Below, piece by piece: positions 7,940-15,411 of a stretch of 28,124 bases of DNA; positions within the stretch are counted from its first letter, which is position 1, and each line of letters begins with the position of its first letter. A program made the position numbers and the translations under genes. The notes under the pieces are model-generated. The model ran no database searches. It saw nothing but the letters and a program-made list of their open reading frames with translations, and was not told where the DNA came from. Origin of the DNA: RUG334 sp045599645 (GTDB taxonomy: Bacteria; Muiribacteriota; Ozemobacteria; Ozemobacterales; Ozemobacteraceae); contig JAZRWI010000098.1 of the NCBI GenBank assembly GCA_045599645.1, forward strand, positions 1 through 28,124, in the 5' to 3' direction.

Positions 7940-9385
7940 ATGAAAAAACATCGTAATATCATATTAGCTAGTGCCATGATGCTCTTAGCATTAGCTCCAG
8001 CCAGCTTCGCACAAAGCTACGAAGACGACTACATGGCTGCACCACCATTGAATGACGGTTTCTATATTGAATCCAATAGTTCCATGAGTGCAGACAACAG
8101 CTGGTCAGGCGGTTCTGTTACTACCGGCTACCAGACCTACACAATCAAAAAAGGCGATACTCTTGGCTCTATTTCCAAGAAGTTTTTCGGCACCACAACA
8201 AAGTGGAAGCTTATTGCTGAAACCAATAACATCAGCAATCCAGGCGCCATAAAGATTGGCCAGGTTCTCGAAATTCCGGCAACAAAACTGGAAAGAGGCG
8301 AAGGCACTGTTATGCGCCAGCAGCCCCAGAACAATTATATGAGCACTGGTTATGCCAACAATCAGGCAATGATGTATAACAATAATGTTTACACACCACA
8401 GGTAAGCTACAATTCTTACCCGGAACCAGTATACCAGCCAATCAGCGCTTACGGCGGAACCATAGGTTCCAGCTATGATGCCATGCCGACTGCTCCGGCT
8501 CCAAGCAACACAGTAACTGACCTGCCATTGCCACCAGTAACAAGCAATGACGACGCTGTTATTTATTCTGATGCAGGTCTGCCTCAGATAATTCTTCCTG
8601 GCGACAACAACAGATTCAAACTTAAAAACGAACAGCAGCGTGATGTTACATTCAGCGGTCTTACTGGTCTTGTAAACACTTTTTCAGCTTTCACACTGGG
8701 CGATCATAAATTTTCTACTGCTATTGGTTTTGAATGGAATTCTATTGAAAAGCGCGAAGGCAACAGACTTGTTGCTGGTGAAGAAGGCGATTATTACAGA
8801 TTTCCACTCATTCTTACATATTCTGCAGAAAACTTTGAAGTTGCTTTCGTAGTTCCATTCGAATCCTACGATGTATACGCTCCCGTTACTTATAATTTCA
8901 GAGACGGTACTGATTCAGGAATGGGCGATTGCGAACTTCGCTTCAAATTCTCTTCTCAGACTGATGATATGGCAACCTGTATCGGACTGGGCGCTTTCTT
9001 CCCAACAAGCGACATTGAAATCGGTGATACAGAAAGTGATAACGCCTGGGAAATCTTCGGTGGTATATCAAGCAAACGCAAAGAAGGTGGCAACGTTCAT
9101 CTGAACGGCGGCTACAGAGCATCTAGCAATGACAACACCGGTCATGACGGTATTTTCGTAAATGCCGGCTTTGATTATAAAGCTAATGATTCATTCACAT
9201 TCATTGGTGAAATCAATTACTTCGACAGTAATCATGCCGGTAAAACCACTGATCTGGTTCTTGGCGCACGCTACCACGTAAAGGAAGGTATGTCACTTAC
9301 TCTGGCTGCTCCAATAGCCTTAGCAAACGATGCATTCTTCGGTTACGATTATCGTATCCAGGGTATGCTCCAGTATCATTACTGA
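7940..9385 (+). CDS. Exported LysM protein with C-terminal beta-barrel-like domain
   Basis: The 481-residue protein has a typical signal peptide (MKKHRNIILASAMMLLALAPASFAQ, cleavage near residue 25). A LysM peptidoglycan-binding domain spans about residues 66-115, with the family hallmarks YTIKKGDTLGSISKKFFG at the start, NNI in the middle and IKIGQVLEIP at the end. A Pro/Tyr/Asn-rich linker runs from about 120 to 220. From about 230 to the end the protein shows amphipathic strands with turns (GFEWNSIEK, YYRFPLILTY, FGGISSKR, VLGARYHV), ending in aromatic QYHY. I read this as a small outer-membrane barrel tied to the cell wall by LysM, doing the anchoring job OmpA-family proteins do. It lacks a recognisable OmpA domain. 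It stands alone, with a terminator at 9396-9430 and a structured leader. Confidence 0.85.
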   Translation: MKKHRNIILASAMMLLALAPASFAQSYEDDYMAAPPLNDGFYIESNSSMSADNSWSGGSVTTGYQTYTIKKGDTLGSISKKFFGTTTKWKLIAETNNISNPGAIKIGQVLEIPATKLERGEGTVMRQQPQNNYMSTGYANNQAMMYNNNVYTPQVSYNSYPEPVYQPISAYGGTIGSSYDAMPTAPAPSNTVTDLPLPPVTSNDDAVIYSDAGLPQIILPGDNNRFKLKNEQQRDVTFSGLTGLVNTFSAFTLGDHKFSTAIGFEWNSIEKREGNRLVAGEEGDYYRFPLILTYSAENFEVAFVVPFESYDVYAPVTYNFRDGTDSGMGDCELRFKFSSQTDDMATCIGLGAFFPTSDIEIGDTESDNAWEIFGGISSKRKEGGNVHLNGGYRASSNDNTGHDGIFVNAGFDYKANDSFTFIGEINYFDSNHAGKTTDLVLGARYHVKEGMSLTLAAPIALANDAFFGYDYRIQGMLQYHY

Positions 9386-9395
9386 TAAACAAGTA

Positions 9396-9430
9396 TAAAA
9401 AAGCCCACGCAAATGCGTGGGCTTTTTTTT
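9396..9430. terminator. Bidirectional Rho-independent terminator
   Basis: GCCCACGC (9403-9410), loop AAAT and GCGTGGGC (9415-9422) form a stem flanked by six or more A residues on the left and eight T residues on the right. It lies between converging genes and can end both the LysM transcript and the minus-strand pilin operon whose last gene stops at 9450. Confidence 0.92.
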
Positions 9431-9449
9431 GCTTCTTAAACCTTACTCT

Positions 9450-12400
9450 TTATTTTATGCGTTCGCGTTTTTCTTCAAGAGTGCGGATATCAAGAGTTCT
9501 ACCTGTAACAGCAATATCCAGGAAGAATTCGCGTGTATTATTAGAATAGTCTGTAGCTCTGACCTTCAAAGTGTAAGGAGTTACTTTGTTGTCCCTGTCT
9601 ACGTTTTCCTGACGGAAAACATATTCTATCGGTGTTCCCATTGAAGTTACAGGATTATCAAGCTTAACTCTCTTAGGACTGTTCTCATCCTCAAAGGTTA
9701 CTTCAAAGCTCTGAACGCCACAATTCTTTGTAGTATCCATGTAATCGATATTATCGAATGCACGTGGATAGAAAATGATACGAGAGTTCTTCTGACATAC
9801 AAAGCCGTTCTTGTTAGCAGTATCCATTACTGTTGAAACAGCATTTACACCATCTGAACCTTCCTTCTTACCCTGCAGATAGAGGGCAAACAAATTATCT
9901 ATATCATCAAACTTCTTGTATAAATAGCTTTCGCTAATAGCAGTATTTTTATTGATATAAGGTATTTTGTTTACAGGTATGCCAGCGTAGGTTTTATCAT
10001 CAGTTCTGTTGCTCATATTATTCAGACCACCAGCAACATTTTCTGATGTTCCAAAGATATGATAACGGTTAGTTCTTGTGTCGAGAACAACAACCTGAAT
10101 TTCAGGAGCGGTCTTGTCTTCGCTCTTAAGATGACTTACAGCCTGCCAGTTCTTACCATCCCAGTTAACCTGCTTTACAAGGTCCTGTGCGAAGTAAGGT
10201 GCATCTGGGCCATTTGTATCGTTATTAGCAGCAAGTTCTTCAACATTTTCCTTGGTCGGATCCATAGCATAGTTCTTATCAGCTATATTTTCCGGCTTAG
10301 CAGATTCAGTTTTCTTCGGTTCATAACTGAAAATATCAGTAACATGAGTATTGCCTGCTTTATCTTTGAAAACAGCAAATACAGTGAAGTTATTGCCAGA
10401 GCCTTCAGTTTCATGCCATGGCTTTGGATTCTTAATTTCAAATGAACCAGATATTCTATTGATAGAACCAATAAGTCTCTGTTCTGGATCTGCAGCGGAA
10501 TCGGCACGGATTTCCCTAGTCAAGGTAACACTATCAATCTTAACAGTTTCAGCCTTGTGCCAGAACCATTTTGTATCATGAACATAGCCGTTAAACAAAG
10601 ACTGACTACCATCTTTATTGGTTGATGGCAGGTCTACCAGGCCGACACCCTTCAAATCTTCTACAGACTTCCTTTCAACCATCTTATAGTCATATACAGG
10701 ATAGTTATAGAAGAATGTCAAATCCATCTTATCATTGCTCTGGGAAATATCCTTGTTTTTAGACAGCTTTTCATCACCAGCCGAGCCAGAAAGAGCGATA
10801 TCATTAGCAAAATACGGATTGGAATCGACCAGATCAATGTCAAAGGTAAACTTTGAAGTCACACTCTCACTCTTATCTTCTTCAAAGTATTTTGGTTGTT
10901 CCTGTTCACCTTCTGCTCCATAAACCTGAAGGCTAGAGGTTACAGGACCACAGTCGTCATAAATCTTATAAGCGGCATAGCCAATACCATCAGAAATCTT
11001 ACAGACAACAATACCTAAGCCAACGCTACATTTTCTTACAGCACCGGCTTTTTCATAAATAAAGTATTTTTCATCTTTTGCATCAAGAACAATGGAAGAA
11101 TTATCTGTATCGTCTTCTTCGTCGTCCTTTTCGTCGTCTTTTTCATCGTCCTTCTTTTCGTCTTCATCATCGCCAGAATCAGAAGCTGGAGATTCCTTAT
11201 CGTCTTTATCTTTGTCTTTATCGTCGTCAGAGGAATCATCGTCAGTAGGCATAATAGAAGGTTTTTCAGAATCTTTAGCCAGCGCATATTTTCCAGAGGT
11301 AACTCGTTTGTATACCTGTTCTTCCCAAATCCAGTAAAGATTGGTAAGGTTGTAACCAGCCGGCGGAGAGTTGACCATGATTTTAACGATAGCATTGTCT
11401 TCTGTCTTAGTTAATTCGTCACCACCAATAGAAGGTGTTGTAAAATTAACATAGAAGCTACAATCACTGTCGTTACCACGGGCAGCGTCATCAGCCTTAG
11501 GATCATAGCCGATACCTTCAGCATGAATCTGCTTTTGGTTTTTATTTTCAACAATATAAGCCCTGTAGTTCTTTGGTTCAGGATTTTTCAAACCAAAATC
11601 TATGTCTTTCATGTCTACGCCAGATTTTCCAGGCAGATAACGAACAATATTATTAGGGTCGCCAGTAGCACAATAACCCCAAGTTGGTTTCGTATTGGCA
11701 GCGCCTCTGTTGACTAGCTTAGCAACCTTCTTTTTACCGTCTTCAGATGGTTCAAGCAGGAAAATGTCATTTTTTACGTCCTTCATATTCCAGTGTGGAC
11801 CAGGCAAATAAGTATCGATAGCATCAATACCATCCATGTCATTTACCTTGGTTGCTGAAATAGTAGGATCATCAGCATATTCTTTCAGTGTGCCACCAAC
11901 AATACTGAAGCCTAAATCGGTAGCACCCTTTGCAGCAAAGGATTTATTAAAAATTAAAGCAGGACCAACTCCAGCAACATCGTTGATTACGCCTTCAAGA
12001 TTTCCGTATTCTCTTGAAAAAGCTTCACTGGCGTCTTTTCTATTGCCACTAAGAGTAAAATATTCACTCATGGCCTGCAGCGGGAAGAAATAGTAACCAC
12101 CGATTTTACCAATTTCTTTATCTTCTTTAATCTTTAATTCAGCGGAATAAACATAGTCATACTGTTCAGCCTTGTATTTAAAATCTTCAGAATCAACAGG
12201 GTTTGGGTTATTGTGGCAGACCGGGTCCCATACTATTCTCAGCTTAACCTTACTGCCTTCTGGAATAAGATAATAGAAAGAAGCATCGTTGGTGCCCTGA
12301 ATAAGCTTTACAGCCCCTTTTTTCATGGCCTCATCAATAGTGATTTCGTTAGAGCTGCCTCTCAAGGTAATACCTACTGGCATTGCGGCTGCATTTGGAT

Positions 12401-12485
12401 GAGCCGGCAATTCACAAGCAAGCATATTGCCTGCAGAAGCCAACAGCAGTGAAAACGCTACCAAACTCCTCTTTAAGTATCTCAT
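9450..12485 (-). CDS. Large exported protein, last gene of the minor-pilin operon; possible pilus tip protein
   Basis: The 1011-residue protein has a signal peptide (MRYLKRSLVAFSLLLASAGNMLA, with Cys just after). The NMLAC context is a poor lipobox, so lipid attachment is doubtful. An extremely acidic Asp/Lys/Glu/Ser stretch at about residues 412-465 (repeats of DDEKDDEK type) divides two beta-rich halves. The C-terminal half has strand patterns reminiscent of Ig-like folds, but no named domain was recognised. AAGGAGAG lies about nine bases before the ATG, 32 bp after the PilX-like gene. In classical type IV pilus loci the order is PilV-PilW-PilX-PilY1, with a big exported adhesin after the minor pilins. 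By position this protein is a candidate PilY1 analogue; no PilY1 beta-propeller was seen, so this rests on context only. Confidence 0.8.
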   Translation of the reverse strand: MRYLKRSLVAFSLLLASAGNMLACELPAHPNAAAMPVGITLRGSSNEITIDEAMKKGAVKLIQGTNDASFYYLIPEGSKVKLRIVWDPVCHNNPNPVDSEDFKYKAEQYDYVYSAELKIKEDKEIGKIGGYYFFPLQAMSEYFTLSGNRKDASEAFSREYGNLEGVINDVAGVGPALIFNKSFAAKGATDLGFSIVGGTLKEYADDPTISATKVNDMDGIDAIDTYLPGPHWNMKDVKNDIFLLEPSEDGKKKVAKLVNRGAANTKPTWGYCATGDPNNIVRYLPGKSGVDMKDIDFGLKNPEPKNYRAYIVENKNQKQIHAEGIGYDPKADDAARGNDSDCSFYVNFTTPSIGGDELTKTEDNAIVKIMVNSPPAGYNLTNLYWIWEEQVYKRVTSGKYALAKDSEKPSIMPTDDDSSDDDKDKDKDDKESPASDSGDDEDEKKDDEKDDEKDDEEDDTDNSSIVLDAKDEKYFIYEKAGAVRKCSVGLGIVVCKISDGIGYAAYKIYDDCGPVTSSLQVYGAEGEQEQPKYFEEDKSESVTSKFTFDIDLVDSNPYFANDIALSGSAGDEKLSKNKDISQSNDKMDLTFFYNYPVYDYKMVERKSVEDLKGVGLVDLPSTNKDGSQSLFNGYVHDTKWFWHKAETVKIDSVTLTREIRADSAADPEQRLIGSINRISGSFEIKNPKPWHETEGSGNNFTVFAVFKDKAGNTHVTDIFSYEPKKTESAKPENIADKNYAMDPTKENVEELAANNDTNGPDAPYFAQDLVKQVNWDGKNWQAVSHLKSEDKTAPEIQVVVLDTRTNRYHIFGTSENVAGGLNNMSNRTDDKTYAGIPVNKIPYINKNTAISESYLYKKFDDIDNLFALYLQGKKEGSDGVNAVSTVMDTANKNGFVCQKNSRIIFYPRAFDNIDYMDTTKNCGVQSFEVTFEDENSPKRVKLDNPVTSMGTPIEYVFRQENVDRDNKVTPYTLKVRATDYSNNTREFFLDIAVTGRTLDIRTLEEKRERIK

Positions 12486-12517
12486 AAAACAGCTCTCCTT
12501 TTAATTACAGCTAATTT

Positions 12518-13114
12518 TTAGTTATTACCTGTCAACTGAACAACCTTTTCAAGTCGTTCCTTACGAAATTCCTGATTGCCCTTTTCCATTTTTCCTTCAC
12601 CAATAGAAACAATCTTTGCAGTAAGAACAGTCTGCCTTTTAGCAATGTCATTATATGCACTGACAACATTCAAAGCTTCAACATGATACTTAGTCATGGA
12701 TTTATCAAGTCTTGGAGCAGGTATTTTCCATGGAATTCCAGAACCTTCTTCTGTATTGCAGTCTTTTACAAACAATTCCAAAGCCTTGGCATCAACCAGA
12801 CCTGGAGTCGGTTCTTTATCTTCGGAATAAACAATACCCTGGAACGGGCAATAACCAAGACCTAATACACCAGCATCATAAGCATCCTGCGGGAAACAGC
12901 TAAGTTTCAAAAGAACATGCTGTGCTGCGGACTGAGCGAGAAAATTAACTCTCAGGAAATGGAAATTGGTTATATTCTGCTGTTTTGATTCCTTGCGGAA
13001 CATAAAAACGCTGGAAGCCATAATCATGGCGCCCAGAATAACCATCAGAACAACAGGGATTGCCATAGCTCTGCGGGAGTTCTTTAACACTTTATTCTTC
13101 ATTAAACTCTTCAA
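12518..13114 (-). CDS. PilX/GspK-like minor pilin
   Basis: The 198-residue protein has a short basic N-terminus (KNSRRAMAIP), a single hydrophobic helix at about residues 16-38 (AMAIPVVLMVILGAMIMASS) and a polar, probably globular C-terminal part with an N-terminal helical extension (LRVNFLAQSAAQHVLLKL). No Glu is found at the usual +5 position of the mature pilin, a feature typical of GspK and PilX, which cap the pseudopilus or pilus tip. The start is taken as TTG because AGGAGG at 13125-13130 lies ten bases upstream; the next ATG at 13102 is 22 bases away. The gene overlaps the upstream PilV-like gene by 23 bp. Assignment rests on N-terminal architecture and gene order, since the body of the protein is not recognised. 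Confidence 0.75.
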   Translation of the reverse strand: MKSLMKNKVLKNSRRAMAIPVVLMVILGAMIMASSVFMFRKESKQQNITNFHFLRVNFLAQSAAQHVLLKLSCFPQDAYDAGVLGLGYCPFQGIVYSEDKEPTPGLVDAKALELFVKDCNTEEGSGIPWKIPAPRLDKSMTKYHVEALNVVSAYNDIAKRQTVLTAKIVSIGEGKMEKGNQEFRKERLEKVVQLTGNN

Positions 13115-13691
13115 TGTTAAAATACCTCCTTCCGTAGAGTACTAGCCTGTTTTTTTCAGGATAATTCTTTTCTGTAGCCAGACGCCAGCTTATCTGAAGA
13201 TAAATATCAACCAGCAAGGGCTTGTCGTTATCCGGATAAAGCTCCTTAAGATTCATTGTTATCATCTCATTTTCAACAATTTCGCTATTCTTTTCAGCAC
13301 CGCCAGGACACCCCTGAGGCTGATGGAATTTCATCTGCGGAACCTTGAATTCTACATACTTGTTTTCATGAGGATAAACAGTATAGATACCCTTAAAAAC
13401 ATTGCCCTTCTTATTAACTTCCTTTGTGCTACCAGCAAAAGTGCATGGAACATCTGTATTAGCATGTTCAAGAAGATTTTCCGGTTTCACAACATACATC
13501 AATCGGTTCATTTCTTCCTTGGCAAGGTTACCAGCCTCTGCTTCTGCTTCCTGTTCACGGGTTCCGCGGCTGGAATACGTCAAAAGGCCAAATATAGGCA
13601 AAGCAGCAACCCCCATCATTGCTACTGCAATGAGGATTTCTGCAAATGAAACAGCTAAACGATTACGTTTTCTAACTGCTCTTAGTATCAT
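13092..13691 (-). CDS. PilV/GspI-like prepilin
   Basis: A minor pilin of about 199 residues with a basic leader (LRAVRKRNRLA) and the class III prepilin pattern LA|VSFAEILIAVAMMGV: Ala at -1, Val at +1 and Glu at +5. The hydrophobic N-terminal helix is followed by a helix rich in Glu/Ala (REQEAEAEAGNLAKEEMNRLM) and a beta-rich C-terminal part, as in PilV and GspI. A TTG codon upstream (13694) extends the frame by one residue, but ATG at 13691 is better spaced from AAGGAA (13697-13702). This ATG shares a base with the stop of the preceding gene (TGATG), so translation is coupled. It should be processed by a prepilin peptidase, which is not encoded in this window. Confidence 0.82.
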   Translation of the reverse strand: MILRAVRKRNRLAVSFAEILIAVAMMGVAALPIFGLLTYSSRGTREQEAEAEAGNLAKEEMNRLMYVVKPENLLEHANTDVPCTFAGSTKEVNKKGNVFKGIYTVYPHENKYVEFKVPQMKFHQPQGCPGGAEKNSEIVENEMITMNLKELYPDNDKPLLVDIYLQISWRLATEKNYPEKNRLVLYGRRYFNIEEFNEE

Positions 13692-14326
13692 CAAAGTTCC
13701 TTCTTTACTTTTACTTCAACCTTGGCGCCAGTCTGTGCCGTAGTATTCAAATCAGGCTGGGAATGAGTCTTGTCATAGCCAAAGACTTCAACATTAACCA
13801 TTGTGCCAGCGTTTTCTTCTACATTAATATTAAGCTTACCGATGCCTTTCATAAGCATCTTGTCTTTAACTTCGCCTTCATTTTCTGCAGAACCTTTATC
13901 GCCAATATAGGTTCTATTATAGATTATTTCGCCTTCTTTACAGCTAAGGGTAGCTTCAAACACACAACCAGTATTGGTTGACTTGTTAAAAGGCTTACAG
14001 ATATACCATTTAGCAATTGTTTTCCCTGAAGCAGCCATTGGATCAATGGTTGGTTCCTTTGAAATCTTAAATTCAAAGCCGTCTTCTTTTACGCCGGTAC
14101 CATTGATTCTAACCTCAGAACGATAGGAAGCACGCTGCATTTCTTCACGCATATAGGTTAAACCATTACGCATTTCGTTCTGCATATTCAAGGACTTTGT
14201 GCTGCGCTGAAAACCGGTTGAAACACCAGAGAAAATTTTGTATACAGCACCACATACCACTACAAATAAGATAGCGGCAATAGAAACTTCGATAATAGTG
14301 AAAGCACGTTTGTTTTTAGTAATCAT
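13691..14326 (-). CDS. PilW/GspJ-like prepilin, first gene of the minor-pilin operon
   Basis: The 211-residue protein carries the prepilin cleavage/methylation motif near its start: KNKRA|FTIIEVSIAAILFVVV, with Ala at -1, Phe at +1 and Glu at +5. The long hydrophobic helix continues into NMQNEMRNGLTYMREEMQRA, a hallmark of PilW/GspJ-like minor pilins, and the rest is a beta-rich globular domain with a possible disulphide pair (YICKPF, TGCVF). The gene lies behind a good promoter (14348-14376) whose transcript would have only about 14 nt of leader, and no clear ribosome binding site is seen, so initiation may be weak. It heads the operon PilW-PilV-PilX-large exported protein. Confidence 0.85.
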   Translation of the reverse strand: MITKNKRAFTIIEVSIAAILFVVVCGAVYKIFSGVSTGFQRSTKSLNMQNEMRNGLTYMREEMQRASYRSEVRINGTGVKEDGFEFKISKEPTIDPMAASGKTIAKWYICKPFNKSTNTGCVFEATLSCKEGEIIYNRTYIGDKGSAENEGEVKDKMLMKGIGKLNINVEENAGTMVNVEVFGYDKTHSQPDLNTTAQTGAKVEVKVKKEL

Positions 14327-14347
14327 GATTATGTCTTGTACACAATA

Positions 14348-14376
14348 ATTATATCCTAAATATGTGTTTTATGCAA
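14348..14376 (-). promoter_or_regulatory. Sigma-70-type promoter of the minor-pilin operon
   Basis: On the minus strand, TTGCAT (14376-14371), a 17-nt spacer and a perfect TATAAT (14353-14348). The predicted start near 14340 gives a 14-nt leader. The -35 box overlaps the T run of the hairpin-array terminator directly upstream. Confidence 0.7.
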
Positions 14377-14402
14377 AAAAAATGTCGGCCTGGTCGGCCG
14401 AC
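14375..14402 (-). terminator. Terminator-like tail hairpin of array module 1
   Basis: On the minus strand, GTCGGCC (14402-14396), a 5-nt loop and GGCCGAC (14390-14384) are followed by A and eight T residues. It has all the marks of an intrinsic terminator and separates the array from the pilin promoter just downstream. The same tail, with different stem bases, closes modules 2 and 3. Confidence 0.8.
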
Positions 14403-14518
14403 GTGAATACCACTTCGTGGTGTGAAAACTTGCTGCGCAAGAGTGAATACCACTTCGTGGCGTGAAAACTTGCTGCGCAAGAGTGAAATTGTCCCTTTCG
14501 GGACGTTGATTTTAGCCA
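14375..14518 (-). repeat. Hairpin-array module 1 (minus orientation)
   Basis: Read on the minus strand: head TGGCTAAAATCAACG (14518-14504), a GAAA-loop hairpin GTCCC/GGGAC (14504-14491), then two kinds of hairpin in alternation, CTTGC-GCA-GCAAG and CCAC-GAA-GTGG, and the tail terminator hairpin. TTCAC (seen as GTGAA on the plus strand at 14403, 14422, 14443, 14462 and 14483) punctuates the array five times, every 19-21 bp. Positions 14403-14442 and 14443-14482 are a 40-bp tandem duplication with one difference. Apparent reading frames here are side effects of the repeats. Confidence 0.85.
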
Positions 14519-14590
14519 ACCGCTTTCGATGCATTCTGCTTTTATCAGAAGTTAATTTTAGCCAATCGCTTTCGATGCATTCTGATTTTA
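14509..14590. repeat. 36-bp direct repeat duplicating the module-1 head
   Basis: 14509-14544 and 14555-14590 match at 34 of 36 bases. On the minus strand each copy reads GCATCGAAAGCG, then TTGGCTAAAAT, so the head motif of module 1 is present twice, the outer copy without its hairpins. A remnant of an older module or slippage could explain it. Confidence 0.85.
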
Positions 14591-14620
14591 CAGAGTACAT
14601 ATTACTATTGAAGCAAAAGC

Positions 14621-14662
14621 AAAAACGGCAATTTGCGAAGCAAAAACGGCGATTTGCGAAGC
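14621..14662. repeat. Two 21-bp GCGAAGC repeats before module 2
   Basis: Two adjacent copies of AAAAACGGCRATTTGCGAAGC differ at one base. Each contains a small hairpin, TTGC-GAA-GCAA. The second copy overlaps the start of module 2. Confidence 0.85.
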
Positions 14663-14836
14663 AAGAGCCTAATGGCTAAAATCAACGCGCCGAAAGGCGT
14701 GTTTCACACCTGCCGCTAAGCGGCGGGTATTCACTCGAGCGTAAGCGAGTTTTCACGACAGGCTTCGCCTGTTTTTCACTACTGCTGCAAAGCAGCAGTT
14801 TTTCACGTCGGCGCGACAAGCGCCGACATTTCTTTT
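14645..14836 (+). repeat. Hairpin-array module 2 (plus orientation), left direct repeat
   Basis: 192 bp, differing from module 3 at three positions. In order: TTGC-GAA-GCAA; AGCC-TAAT-GGCT; head TGGCTAAAATCAACG; CGCC-GAAA-GGCG; CCTGCCGC-TAA-GCGGCGGG; ACTCG/CGAGT; ACAGGC-TTC-GCCTGT; CTGCTGC-AAA-GCAGCAG; and tail GTCGGCGC-GACAA-GCGCCGAC followed by ATTTCTTTT. TTCAC punctuates it at 14703, 14730, 14752, 14775 and 14802. Loops are mostly three or four bases. The module is clearly richer in G and C than its surroundings. Confidence 0.88.
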
Positions 14837-14949
14837 GCTCTCCCTACAGCACATTTACAATTCTTTACATTTTTATTTGTCTAACTTTGCTTTTTCAAAT
14901 GATTACTCAATAAGAATTCAAAAAATTTCATATTATAAAGGAGATTTTT

Positions 14950-15360
14950 ATGGGCAAACTTTCTGAATTATCTACAAGTTTTGGAATAGAAATTATTGAA
15001 TTTTGTGGAAGACTCAAAAACAGCAATTTTTTCTATCCAAACATAAGTCAATTAGTAAGAAGTGGAACAAGTGTAGGAGCAAATATTTCTGAAGCAAACT
15101 ATGCAGTCAGCCGGGCTGATTTCATAAACAAACTACAGCTAGCACTTAAAGAATGTAATGAAAGCTATTATTGGTTAAGTATCTTTTCCAAATCTAAAAT
15201 AATTAAAGAAAACGAATATCAATCAATAATCTCAAAATGCAACAAAATCCGTTTTCTCTTAATAACTTCCCTAAAAACCGCCAAAACCAACGACAACTGT
15301 GCCAATAAACGCGATGTGCGAAGCAAGACTAAACAACGGCAATTTGCGAAGCAAGTCTAA
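14950..15360 (+). CDS. S23-like four-helix-bundle protein inside the hairpin-array island
   Basis: The 136-residue protein belongs to the four-helix-bundle family first known from intervening sequences in 23S rRNA genes; the Avd proteins of diversity-generating retroelements have the same fold. The family signature is clear: SQLVRSGTSVGANISEA (34-49), SRADFINKLQLALKECNES (54-72) and YYWLS (73-77), with four amphipathic helices up to about residue 112. Members are usually about 110-125 residues. Here the tail from about residue 121 (RDVRSKTKQRQFAKQV) is encoded by the flanking GCGAAGCAA repeats, so the end was probably captured from the repeat. AAAGGAG lies about six bases before the ATG. The molecular role of stand-alone members is not established; binding of nucleic acid or a nucleoprotein partner is the usual guess. 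No reverse transcriptase or rRNA gene is present in this window. Confidence 0.88.
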   Translation: MGKLSELSTSFGIEIIEFCGRLKNSNFFYPNISQLVRSGTSVGANISEANYAVSRADFINKLQLALKECNESYYWLSIFSKSKIIKENEYQSIISKCNKIRFLLITSLKTAKTNDNCANKRDVRSKTKQRQFAKQV

Positions 15361-15411
15361 TTAACTGCGATTTGCGAAGCAAAAGCAAACAACGGCGATT
15401 TGCGAAGCAAG
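15310..15411. repeat. Four GCGAAGCAA repeats with 28-bp period
   Basis: Copies at 15310-15326, 15337-15355, 15365-15382 and 15393-15411 share the core TTTGCGAAGCAA (the first copy has TGTGCG). The spacing is 27-28 bp. The first two lie within the 3' end of the four-helix-bundle gene and the last opens module 3. The intervening 9-10 bp resemble one another, so this is not a CRISPR array. Confidence 0.85.

Larger units (their letters stand above)
14327..14949. other. 623-bp repeat-rich stretch without a gene
   Basis: The stretch holds the pilin promoter, hairpin-array modules 1 and 2 in opposite orientation, the duplicated head and an AT-rich leader (about 14840-14949) for the four-helix-bundle gene. 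A weak TATTAT lies just before the AAAGGAG ribosome binding site. No gene is visible. Confidence 0.8.

Noticed and set aside
11092..11337. Serine-rich 81-codon plus-strand frame
   Set aside because: It is the antisense of the acidic Asp/Glu/Lys linker of the 1011-residue protein.
14349..14679. Open frames of 83 codons (minus, 14349-14600) and 85 codons (plus, 14422-14679) across the hairpin array
   Set aside because: They translate repeat units on both strands, have no good ribosome binding site, and the peptides (for example AKINVPKG) merely reflect the shared head motif.
14950..15360. Diversity-generating retroelement with the four-helix-bundle protein as Avd
   Set aside because: No reverse transcriptase, no template/variable repeat pair with adenine-biased differences, and no target gene arrangement; only the fold family is shared.
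15310..15411. Possible CRISPR array with 28-bp period
   Set aside because: Only four degenerate copies, intervening segments resemble one another, no cas genes, and the repeats overlap a coding region.
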